Of a stretch of 61,432 bases of DNA, positions 9,201 to 14,666 are shown in pieces (within the stretch, counting starts at the first letter, position 1; each line of letters opens with the position of its first letter). Made by a program: the position numbers and the translations under genes. This stretch comes from a virus. Below the pieces are notes generated by a model. It had not been told where the DNA came from. It saw only the letters and a list, made by a program, of their open reading frames with translations, and made no database searches. The stretch is taken from positions 1-61,432 of the IMG/VR virus record IMGVR_UViG_3300021963_000138, one strand, 5' to 3'.

Positions 9201-9776
9201 CATGTCATTGATACTACCACCGAAGTTTGCACCTACGCTAGATGCCTGCTGAAATGCTTTGTAAGTTCTCTCACCTGCTTGAGCAACGACTCCGAAAGTA
9301 CTAGCCAACATGTTTCCAACTAATGGAATTGCACTCATGGCTTGTGCAGCTGAACCCATGCTAGAGTTCAGATTGCTGAATGTTCCCATCGTTTTAGTTA
9401 GATAGCCAACTGCGCCTTCTAGCGAGTCATTAAAAAGATCAACTGCCTTAATTGTATTGTTTAAAGATTTGATCTCTTCTTTAAGAGCTTTTGTAGTTTG
9501 CTCTACAGCTTCAACTTTTCGTCTTTCGGCTTCGTCTGCTTTCTTTTGAGCTTTGGTTGCAGCATCTAGTGCGTCAGTTTGTTTTTTGGAAGCGGCTGCT
9601 AGTTTTTTTAATTCTTTTTCAAGTTCTTGTTTTGATTTAGCCTGTGCCGCTTTGTCTTTGCCAGTGTTATTGGCAATAACGGTCATGGCCGCAAGAAGCT
9701 GCTTTAATGTTGCCTCTGTGGCCGCATTGTTTAATTGTATTGGCTGACCGCCAAAATCACCAGTAACTTCTGCCAT
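6270..9776 (-). CDS. Tail tape measure protein with C-terminal VgrG3-like lytic domain
   Basis: A 1168-residue tape measure candidate. Residues 40-125 are charged coiled coil, followed by a long helical body. Hydrophobic stretches lie near 515-560 and 597-628, separated by a Gly/Lys run (GGKGGKGGKGGGG). A second coiled coil spans about 740-830. Residues about 862-1070 carry IAEKYESAGRG, GGTSYGKKQISS and AVQHGPSGAMGIF, the signature of the glycoside-hydrolase domain at the C terminus of VgrG3-type spikes; Glu in KYES (near 872) is the likely catalytic acid. It probably opens the peptidoglycan during DNA entry. Its divergent neighbour is the gp26/gp51 chaperone, the usual partner of tape measures. 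T4's own tape measure, gp29, is not recognisably similar, so the role is inferred. Confidence 0.8.
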   Translation of the reverse strand: MAEVTGDFGGQPIQLNNAATEATLKQLLAAMTVIANNTGKDKAAQAKSKQELEKELKKLAAASKKQTDALDAATKAQKKADEAERRKVEAVEQTTKALKEEIKSLNNTIKAVDLFNDSLEGAVGYLTKTMGTFSNLNSSMGSAAQAMSAIPLVGNMLASTFGVVAQAGERTYKAFQQASSVGANFGGSINDMINSATSAGMTFDQFAGVIAKNGESIALLGQGAGDGARRLAELGSKIRKNPLNDDLARLGYSTEDINSGMAQYVGILAKTGKLQGQTDEQLVAGSATYLKNLDELSKLTGKSKDALKAEQDALMADAAYRIRLSKMDPEGAERLTQYMRTLGPTAQKGMKEYIAFGNATSDHGREFATLMQKSAGGANAMYREIQQTGTVSQASLNNLDKTYRAEARAVNNAGISDLYANVGNNIQQGLVLDNLNIAAQKTNLEEIKKQSEAEQAAARKRAQDQAAAKDGLDPAQLQRFQQLIAELNNRITQSVAKYLPELESAFKKLAGFVENWVMPAFKFLMDNIENVTILLGAMKIASILFKGALAIKEFKMAQRGSTPLNALYVRDANGGGLLDKGGKGGKGGKGGGGAGGKVLETAKTAATTAAVVVGGSYVIDAAAGALGVGGNEIDEDQDEKNWQQANLLEKAQSGLARTIENIGSFVGLTNMANQARSERIASETAYLNAKTGKTGSAAPGAGISNPATGTSSTTEATADAKELEKTLRAQLKAQIEAISIAKAKNREDRYAAESAEALADAEKKKREIEARLAANSKKIQEGLTTTTKELSDAKKAELDAAKKAEEEASAKDKKPGLDFSSPQALYNSFKAMRAGGSGAPQVAPPSGTTSGSAPVPQVPGASAIGTGLGAIAEKYESAGRGSGTVGWDKSGGTSYGKKQISSKAGAMTDFLKFLEKTGKGDVAKKLRDAGIEKDTGSTSGKAVDVWKEVAASGALGNSENEFLGQGYGTALKGLKDQGLQSRINGSRALQEMLYSTAVQHGPSGAMGIFNSVFKPGMTDEQLVKAVYAERGADDGKKHFGKSKPNERAGVVNRFGKEQQDIMALLSNPGSNVPSTDTARTALTPTPAPSTTASTTASSVVETQTVRNTATGSGAPSAGGVSSLNAVVASLEMLNIQMGQLIALNRESVDLNANQLRGLRAMSTDMFMS

Positions 9777-9802
9777 TTAATTTAGACCTTGAAAACTGCG
9801 CA

Positions 9803-9810
9803 TATAAATA
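9803..9810 (+). promoter_or_regulatory. Late promoter, exact TATAAATA
   Basis: A perfect match to the T4 late promoter, 33 bases before the gp26 start. It lies within a 67-base divergent gap and is followed by a Shine-Dalgarno-like GGAG ahead of the ATG at 9844. Confidence 0.75.
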
Positions 9811-9825
9811 TACGACTAGATAAAG

Positions 9826-9833
9826 TATTTATC
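9826..9833 (-). promoter_or_regulatory. Putative late promoter (GATAAATA)
   Basis: The minus strand reads GATAAATA about 50 bases before the tape measure start. It fits the NATAAATA form described for cyanophage late promoters and is divergent to, and only 15 bases from, the plus-strand late promoter of gp26. Confidence 0.5.
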
Positions 9834-9843
9834 GGAGATAAAA

Positions 9844-10716
9844 ATGCCAGATCAATTCGAACAGAAGCAGCAAAAAAAGCCAATTAACAACCCTCTTGCC
9901 AATTATTTTAGGCAACCAAAATTATACATCCAACTGCCCAGCCATGGAAATTTTTACCCTGAGGGAGCACTGGATTCTAGTCAAAATGATGAATATGCAG
10001 TATTTGCAATGACTGCCAAAGATGAACTCATGTTCAAAACTCCTGATGCTCTTATGAATGGTCAAGCTACCGTTGAAGTTATTAGGAGTTGTGTTCCAGC
10101 AATCAAAGATCCATGGCTAATGCCCAGTATCGATATCGACGCGGTATTGATTGCAATTAGAATTGCATCATACGGTGAGTCAATGGAAGTTAATAGCAGT
10201 TGTCCAGAGTGTGGACATCACAATGAATACAATCTAGATCTTCTGTCATTTTTAGATAAGTCTAACGGCTTTACATATAAAGATACTGTATCAGTTGGGC
10301 AATTAACTATTAAATTACGTCCTTATAACTATAAAGAATTAACTAAGGCAGCAATAAAAACATTTGAACAACAAAAATTAATTTCTATTGTTACCAATGA
10401 AGATCTTTCCGAAGAAGATAAAATTGCCAAGTTTGGAGAAAGTTTTGTTAACCTAACAAGATTAACTGTCGATGTTGTTGTTAATTGCATCGAAAGTGTT
10501 GAAACTCCAGACGGTATTGTTTCCGATAAAGAAATGATTAGAGAGTTTATGGAAAATACTTCTAGTGAAATTTTTAACTTAGTTAATGATCAAGTTAAAG
10601 AAATGAAAGATCTAATGGCTTTAAAGGCTCACGACGTCGAATGTCAAGAGTGCAGTCATAAATTTACTGTTGAGGTTGCTATGGATCAAACAAATTTTTT
10701 CGTAGTAGGATCTTAA
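9844..10716 (+). CDS. 26: Tail assembly chaperone / baseplate hub assembly protein gp26
   Basis: A 290-residue protein of the gp26 type found in T4-like cyanophages, where it is annotated as a hub assembly factor. The N terminus contains NPLANYFRQPKLYIQLPS and GNFYPEG. A four-Cys zinc-ribbon-like pair is visible: CPECGH near residue 121 and CQECSH near 267. The middle is acidic and helical. The end of the gene carries A-AAT-TTT-TTC, a -1 slippery sequence, 15 bases before the stop, and the -1 frame then stays open for 75 codons. It is therefore probably the unshifted product of a G/GT-type chaperone pair serving the neighbouring tape measure. Confidence 0.82.
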   Translation: MPDQFEQKQQKKPINNPLANYFRQPKLYIQLPSHGNFYPEGALDSSQNDEYAVFAMTAKDELMFKTPDALMNGQATVEVIRSCVPAIKDPWLMPSIDIDAVLIAIRIASYGESMEVNSSCPECGHHNEYNLDLLSFLDKSNGFTYKDTVSVGQLTIKLRPYNYKELTKAAIKTFEQQKLISIVTNEDLSEEDKIAKFGESFVNLTRLTVDVVVNCIESVETPDGIVSDKEMIREFMENTSSEIFNLVNDQVKEMKDLMALKAHDVECQECSHKFTVEVAMDQTNFFVVGS

Positions 10717-10740
10717 CTCTTCCTCAGCCGGAGATTCTAC
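10695..10740 (+). promoter_or_regulatory. Predicted -1 programmed frameshift signal
   Basis: In the gp26 frame the codons AAT TTT TTC contain the classic heptamer T-TTT-TTC (10695-10701), with an overlapping A-AAT-TTT. Three bases later, 10705-10712 (GTAGGATC) can pair with 10733-10740 (GATTCTAC) over 8 bp with one G-U, enclosing the gp26 stop codon. Slippery site plus downstream stem is the usual arrangement of tail chaperone frameshifts. The spacer is on the short side. Confidence 0.65.
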
Positions 10741-10928
10741 TTTGGGTTCAGCAGCTGGAAAAAGAGGCCAAGGAAATTAAACGAGATATTTTAAAAATCT
10801 GTTGGTATATGCGTGGCATGAGTTATTGGGAAGCAATGCTGCTCAGTTGGGAGGAAAGGCAATTGATTGGCGAACTCATAAAAGAAAATCTAGAAACAAC
10901 TAAGAAAAGTGGGTTGCCATTCTTCTAA
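10701..10928 (+). CDS. 51: gp51-like chaperone domain in the -1 frame
   Basis: Seventy-five codons open in the -1 frame from the slippery site to TAA at 10926. There is no start codon until ATG at 10809 and no Shine-Dalgarno sequence. The peptide is helical and contains ILKICWYMRGMSYWEAMLLS followed by WEERQLIGELI, the short C-terminal type domain seen in T-like tail chaperones and in gp51 of T4-like phages. Translation by frameshift would give a gp26-gp51 fusion of about 361 residues. The alternative, reinitiation at 10809, would give only about 39 residues and lose the first helix. The terminator begins two bases after the stop. Confidence 0.7.
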   Translation, partial: RSRILTLPQPEILLWVQQLEKEAKEIKRDILKICWYMRGMSYWEAMLLSWEERQLIGELIKENLETTKKSGLPFF

Positions 10929-10929
10929 T

Positions 10930-10955
10930 AAAAAGGACTCCTAGGAGTCCTTTTT
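10930..10955. terminator. Bidirectional rho-independent terminator
   Basis: A perfect 13+13 palindrome: GC-rich core GGACTCC/GGAGTCC flanked by five A on the left and five T on the right. It lies between the convergent gp26/gp51 region and the minus-strand gene ending at 10961, so it can stop transcription from both sides. Confidence 0.92.
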
Positions 10956-10960
10956 GTTTG

Positions 10961-12028
10961 TTAACGTTTTCTAAACAGACTAAAACTTTCTGAAACTTTT
11001 TCTCGAACTGTTGTAGGTTTTGAAGTTCCCATAATGTTCCTACGATCAGCTTCAATAGATTCTTGAGCAGCTGGTACTGTTGCTCCTGCTTTAATTCTCT
11101 TTCTTGCTGCACCCAATGCACCTGTACCGTATTCTGCTTTCTTACGAATAGCATTAATAGATTGTCCAGGAAGTGCCTTACCTGTTTGTGTATCAAATGT
11201 TTGTTGACCAATGTTAGTAGCACGTTTAGTTCCAACGGTTGCTACAGGATTAGCAATAGTTTTTTCTCCGCTTGGTGCAGTCGTAGTTGCACCTGCTGTA
11301 GGCTTAGTCGGAGCTGCTGCTGGTGCTGCTGGTGCAGGTTCAGTCGGTGCTGAAGCAGCAGGAGCAGCATTTGGATTACCTGGTTTAGCTTTGTTAGTTT
11401 TGCTAGTAGGAGTATTGGCCATTGTATTAGGCTTTGCAGATGCTCCTGCTTTTGCCAATTGTCCTGCCATGTTAGCCATTGCACCACTATCAGCTGGAGC
11501 TTCTATGCTACCTGCTGCAGGTTTTGCAGCAGGAGCCGCTGGCTTAGCGGCAGGAGCAGCACCTACTTCTTTTTGTAGGGCAGCTAAAATTCGTTGCTTG
11601 CCTTTCTTATCGAGTTTGTCAATATTGGCTTTAACTTGAGCATAAGCAGTACCACCTGCTGTTGGAGCAGGTTCACTTGCTGGAGCAGTATTACTTGCCG
11701 GTGCTGAAGTTGCTGCGCCAGTCGCTGGCTGTGTTGTCTTAGTTTTTGTAGCTGCTTTAGGTGTAGGTGTTGTTCCAGTTGTTGCTGTATTGGCCGCTGG
11801 GGCTGCTCCGGTATCTGTTTCTTCGTCATCGCCTGCTCCGCCTACAGTGGCTTTACCTGCTTGAAATCCTTTTTTAACAGCAGACCCTAGTCCTGCAACT
11901 CCTCCTGCTACTGCACCAACACCTTTAGCAACAGTACCTGCAACTTTGCCAATGCCAGTGCCTATTTTATTCAACAGTGGACCTTCATCTACTTGTTGAT
12001 TTTCTATTAATATTTCTGTGATTTTCAT
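10961..12028 (-). CDS. Ala/Pro/Thr-rich probable virion protein with CTS-like N terminus
   Basis: A 355-residue low-complexity protein. The N terminus MKITEILIENQQVDEG resembles T4 capsid-targeting sequences (MKTYQEFIxE), with LIE/N as a possible gp21 cleavage site. A Gly/Ala/Val-rich hydrophobic stretch follows (about residues 18-50). Residues 60-330 are mostly Ala, Pro and Thr, interrupted by YAQVKANIDKLDKKGKQR (about 128-145). That motif recurs at the C terminus of the neighbouring gene. The protein ends ESFSLFRKR. No enzyme motif is seen. A role as an internal or ejected virion protein is inference. It starts two bases beyond the upstream stop, so it is co-translated. Confidence 0.6.
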   Translation of the reverse strand: MKITEILIENQQVDEGPLLNKIGTGIGKVAGTVAKGVGAVAGGVAGLGSAVKKGFQAGKATVGGAGDDEETDTGAAPAANTATTGTTPTPKAATKTKTTQPATGAATSAPASNTAPASEPAPTAGGTAYAQVKANIDKLDKKGKQRILAALQKEVGAAPAAKPAAPAAKPAAGSIEAPADSGAMANMAGQLAKAGASAKPNTMANTPTSKTNKAKPGNPNAAPAASAPTEPAPAAPAAAPTKPTAGATTTAPSGEKTIANPVATVGTKRATNIGQQTFDTQTGKALPGQSINAIRKKAEYGTGALGAARKRIKAGATVPAAQESIEADRRNIMGTSKPTTVREKVSESFSLFRKR

Positions 12029-12029
12029 T

Positions 12030-13496
12030 TTATGAAGTTCCTAATTGTTTTTGTAGGTACGCAGTAAGGCGTTTTTTGCTTTTTTTATCTAAGTTGGCTA
12101 AGTCTGCTTTAACTTGTGCATAAACAGATGTAGAACCACTGGCTATCTTTAAAGATTTATACACTGTATCTACTACAGTTGTATCAACTCCCTGACCAGT
12201 TAAAAACTTTTTGAGTTCTTCACTGTCAGTAGGTGCACCAGCTTTTTGCCAAGCTGAATTTAACTTGTCTGCGGTAATTTTAGTTGTTAAGTTAGTACCA
12301 ACAGTACGAGCTTTATTCATTGCCTTGCCAGCAAATCCTTTGATAGCATCCATTGGTCCTTCGTTTAGTTGAGAAGATACAACACGATTGAATATCAAAT
12401 ATACTTGACCTTCGCTTAACGGGCGAGTTTTATGCTCAACAGATTCTTTTTTAGCTAGACTGCCTTTAGTTCCAGCTGCGGCCACAGCACCTTGTGCGGC
12501 CGCACCTAGATATTTTGTAGCTTCTTGAGCAGCTTGTGCTGCTTGACTTATCATTGTTCTACTAGCTTGATCAGAGGCTATCTGAGCTATGTATTCTGGA
12601 TCTTTAAATGTATCAGCAATCATGCCTTCTAACGATTTCCAAGTGGCTGCACTTTGCTCATAATCGCCTGCTTTCCAATATTGTCCAGCTTCAGCAAACA
12701 ATTTTTTAGCAGTGTTTATGTCTTCAGGTCTACCTACTAGACCTTTAATTTCAAAATTAGCCCAACGACTACCTAGCTCTCCTCCTACTTCGTCGAAGAC
12801 TTGAGTCATGTTCAAGCGTAGAGCATTAGGGAATAAATTATCTTTAACTACCTGTGCACCGCCCGAAATTGCATCTCCTAGCAGTTCAAAAGTTTTGCCT
12901 GCAATAAATCCGTAGGCAGCGGTCTTGACACCTTTACCAATCGCTGTAGAAAGTTTTTCTCCCTTAAGCAATTCAACTGAACCGCGTAGTACCTGACCAG
13001 CAATTGCGCCACCAACTGGCCCGCCTGCCAACGAAGCAATTGCAGTAAGTACACCTATAATGGCTGCTGTCTTTCCAGGATTCTCTTGAGCCCACATGCC
13101 CATTTCAGATATAGCATCTAATATCTTTGAATCTGGAAATTTGGTATTAATTTTTCTTTTTAAATCATCAAACTTTTGATCAAAAGCCTTAACCGGACTT
13201 GTGTTTTGTAGCCACTTGCCTATGTTATCAACGATCTCGTTGGCTTTTTTACCAACATCAACGCCTTTGCCCAGCATAGTTCTATTACCACCGGCATCAG
13301 TTGCAGACTTTTCAACAGCACCAAATATAGATTTGATTTGATCAGGACTAAGACTAGCCTCAATTAAAGGCACAAATTCACGATAAATACCTTCAACAAC
13401 AGTACGTTGTGCTTGATCAAGGCCATGACATGATTCTAATAAAATTCTATTAGAATTATTCATATGTTGTTCAAATAATATATTGCTTACACGCAT
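12030..13496 (-). CDS. Probable internal virion protein with membrane-like segment
   Basis: A 488-residue protein starting MRVSNILFEQHMNN, again a CTS-like N terminus with LFE/Q as a possible gp21 site. Around residues 140-175 lies a strongly hydrophobic, Gly/Ala-rich segment (TAAIIGVLTAIASLAGG and following) that could span a membrane. The C terminus carries YAQVKADLANLDKKSKKR, shared with the downstream neighbour. A second internal region starting near SEGQVYLIFNRVVSSQLNEG resembles another N-terminal-like module. Function is not recognised; packaging in the head and membrane contact during ejection are hypotheses. A late-type promoter sits about 22 bases upstream. Confidence 0.6.
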   Translation of the reverse strand: MRVSNILFEQHMNNSNRILLESCHGLDQAQRTVVEGIYREFVPLIEASLSPDQIKSIFGAVEKSATDAGGNRTMLGKGVDVGKKANEIVDNIGKWLQNTSPVKAFDQKFDDLKRKINTKFPDSKILDAISEMGMWAQENPGKTAAIIGVLTAIASLAGGPVGGAIAGQVLRGSVELLKGEKLSTAIGKGVKTAAYGFIAGKTFELLGDAISGGAQVVKDNLFPNALRLNMTQVFDEVGGELGSRWANFEIKGLVGRPEDINTAKKLFAEAGQYWKAGDYEQSAATWKSLEGMIADTFKDPEYIAQIASDQASRTMISQAAQAAQEATKYLGAAAQGAVAAAGTKGSLAKKESVEHKTRPLSEGQVYLIFNRVVSSQLNEGPMDAIKGFAGKAMNKARTVGTNLTTKITADKLNSAWQKAGAPTDSEELKKFLTGQGVDTTVVDTVYKSLKIASGSTSVYAQVKADLANLDKKSKKRLTAYLQKQLGTS

Positions 13497-13517
13497 GTTT
13501 ACTCACAGATAGTATGT

Positions 13518-13525
13518 TATTTATT
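13518..13525 (-). promoter_or_regulatory. Putative late promoter (AATAAATA)
   Basis: The minus strand reads AATAAATA, a NATAAATA match, 22 bases before the start of the 488-codon gene and downstream of the hairpin cluster. It would make transcription of the two internal-protein genes independent of the recombination genes. Confidence 0.55.
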
Positions 13526-13530
13526 GTATT

Positions 13531-13667
13531 GTGAGCTGAAGCTCACATTCGTTATCGCTATCGCTCAACGAATTTTCTTTCTTCTAAACATTGTTGATTA
13601 TAATAATTGCGAAGCAATTTAAGTATTATGCAGATTGTTCAGTCATACTTAGCCCTTGCGGGCTAAG
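13531..13667. other. Cluster of four hairpins in noncoding DNA
   Basis: Four inverted repeats follow one another. 13531-13546 pairs GTGAGCT with AGCTCAC. 13547-13573 pairs ATTCGTT with AACGAAT. 13605-13619 pairs AATTGC with GCAATT. 13648-13667 pairs CTTAGCCC with GGGCTAAG. Read on the minus strand, the last has a GCAA (GNRA) tetraloop closed by C-G, which points to RNA structure. They could be transcript ends, RNase-stable leaders or part of a larger structured RNA. None has a clear T-run. Confidence 0.55.
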
Positions 13668-13680
13668 AAGCATTATGCGA

Positions 13681-13919
13681 GTTGCACAGTACATACAGCG
13701 TTATGGCAATTACAGAGGCGGTCATCCGGTACCTCGAGCCACGTCTTATTAATGACGGCGGATTGCTACACAAACGCAGTCTTGTGCAACAACCGTGGGT
13801 TTTTCTCCCATCTTTTAGCCTTGATATAATACTTTCTTGTACAGTAAACCGGTTCTGTAGGCATATCCGATCGTGGTCCTGTTAAGGATACTACTGTACA
13901 ACCCCTCTACCAAGTAGGG
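13681..13919 (+). ncRNA. Candidate structured noncoding RNA (family unknown)
   Basis: This stretch has no credible reading frame and looks more GC-rich than its surroundings. It contains long-range complementarity: GTTGCACA (13681-13688) with TGTGCAAC (13783-13790), and TTGTACAGTA (13837-13846) with TACTGTACAA (13892-13901), a perfect 10-bp stem. Smaller hairpins sit at 13742-13757, about 13795-13811 (TGGG/CCCA) and 13904-13919 (CTAC/GTAG plus CC/GG). An extended -10 motif lies just before the 10-bp stem on the plus strand, the basis for the strand choice. I do not recognise a known RNA family. Confidence 0.4.
13822..13830 (+). promoter_or_regulatory. Putative extended -10 promoter (TGATATAAT)
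   Basis: TG-n-TATAAT is a perfect extended -10 element of the host vegetative sigma factor; no good -35 is seen. The predicted start about 7 bases downstream (near 13837) coincides with the first base of the 10-bp stem. This would make a small RNA beginning with its own hairpin. Confidence 0.35.
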
Positions 13920-14006
13920 AATTCCATTGACTGCGATCCGAGATCCAGCTTTAAGGGCACACTAACAACGCCGGTGCGGGCTTATTTGGCAGTTAAATTG
14001 CCTGAA
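13920..14006. other. Remainder of noncoding block, nothing definite
   Basis: Between the candidate RNA and the GIY-YIG stop there is no gene-like frame with a start. A plus-strand frame runs open from about 13848 into the opposing gene but lacks a start codon and ribosome site. No tRNA or terminator is recognisable. Confidence 0.4.
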
Positions 14007-14435
14007 TTATTGGCCTTTAAGTATATGCGAACCATGTACACGGACAGATATCTGACCGTTATAATAGTCTTTTGATTCTAAAACTTTGTGATTAAATTGT
14101 TCTCTAGCTTCTATGTAAGAGCATTGCGCCTTGGATGTACAGTAAAATAATATGTCTCTACGGAAATTTTCTTTGCCTAATTGTTCCACATCCTTGCTTA
14201 ATTCAACGTTTGACCCGTAATAATCACGCCAATCGCTGTCTATTTTAGAACGTATCTTCTTTTTCTTCTTGTTGCCGTTTTTAAGTTTTACTGTTTTATA
14301 GCTAGTTTTTGAGAATTTGGCTAGTTTTTTGCCTATGTATTTCCTGCCAGTAATATTATTAGTAATAAGATAAACGAATCCTACGCAAGTTTCGGGTAGC
14401 TCTTCTATTAACTGATTTTCATAATACCATGACAT
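14007..14435 (-). CDS. GIY-YIG family endonuclease
   Basis: A 142-residue nuclease. The N-terminal FVYLITNNITGRKYIGKK is the GIY-YIG core, in the variant form VYL..KYIG. A downstream Arg in SDWRDYYGS and Glu in YIEAREQFNHKV match the catalytic Arg and metal-binding Glu of the family. It is a free-standing single-domain enzyme of the type common in T4-like phages as homing (Seg-like) or repair nucleases. Its ATG directly abuts the stop of the upstream small gene (TGAATG), so it is co-translated with the recombination genes. It lies beside an unexplained noncoding block, which may be relevant if it is a mobile nuclease. Confidence 0.88.
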   Translation of the reverse strand: MSWYYENQLIEELPETCVGFVYLITNNITGRKYIGKKLAKFSKTSYKTVKLKNGNKKKKKIRSKIDSDWRDYYGSNVELSKDVEQLGKENFRRDILFYCTSKAQCSYIEAREQFNHKVLESKDYYNGQISVRVHGSHILKGQ

Positions 14436-14666
14436 TCACTTAGTTATTGTCTTGGGCCTTCCTATCATGCCTTTTCTGGATCTTTTGCGTTCTTCACGCT
14501 TTGCCTGTATTTCTACCCTGCGGGTGCTTGCTTCGTTGCGTATTTCACTTAGCCAATATCGTGCCTTAATGCCTGCTTCGTCTGAGCCTTTATATTCAAA
14601 TCGTTCCTGCCACTTAAAATATTCCTGAAAAGCAGCAATCATTTTGTCGTGGCTTTCTGTAGTCAA
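14436..14666 (-). CDS. Small basic conserved phage protein
   Basis: A 76-residue protein lying between gp46 and the GIY-YIG nuclease. The N-terminal half is helical with aromatic residues (FQEYFKWQERFEYKGSDEAG); the C-terminal half is very basic (KREERKRSRKGMIGRPK), consistent with nucleic acid binding. The TTG start at 14666 overlaps the gp46 stop (TTGA) and has GGAG about 9 bases upstream inside gp46. An internal ATG at 14642 is the alternative. Similar small proteins accompany gp46 in T4-like cyanophages, but no function is known to me. Confidence 0.65.
   Translation of the reverse strand: MTTESHDKMIAAFQEYFKWQERFEYKGSDEAGIKARYWLSEIRNEASTRRVEIQAKREERKRSRKGMIGRPKTITK

Noticed and set aside
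10714-10716. gp26 stop codon as a sequencing error joining the two frames
   Set aside because: The slippery heptamer and downstream stem give a biological explanation, and the stop lies within a normal-looking gp26 end. Reads would be needed to exclude an error fully.
11211-11639. Long plus-strand and other minus-frame readings in the Ala/Pro-rich gene
   Set aside because: Low-complexity GC-richer codons make all frames open; the frame with a start, CTS-like N terminus and shared motif is the real one.
13682-13885. Plus-strand 67-codon frame in the noncoding block
   Set aside because: No ribosome site, unusual composition, and it spans inverted repeats; the RNA-structure reading explains the region better.
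13870-13990. Minus-strand stretch with a D-arm-like TTGGTAGAG sequence, considered as a tRNA
   Set aside because: No matching acceptor stem, anticodon arm or TTC-loop sequence could be assembled around it.
13848-14075. Open plus-strand frame running into the GIY-YIG gene
   Set aside because: Begins after a stop without a start codon or ribosome site, and overlaps the opposing gene by about 70 bases.
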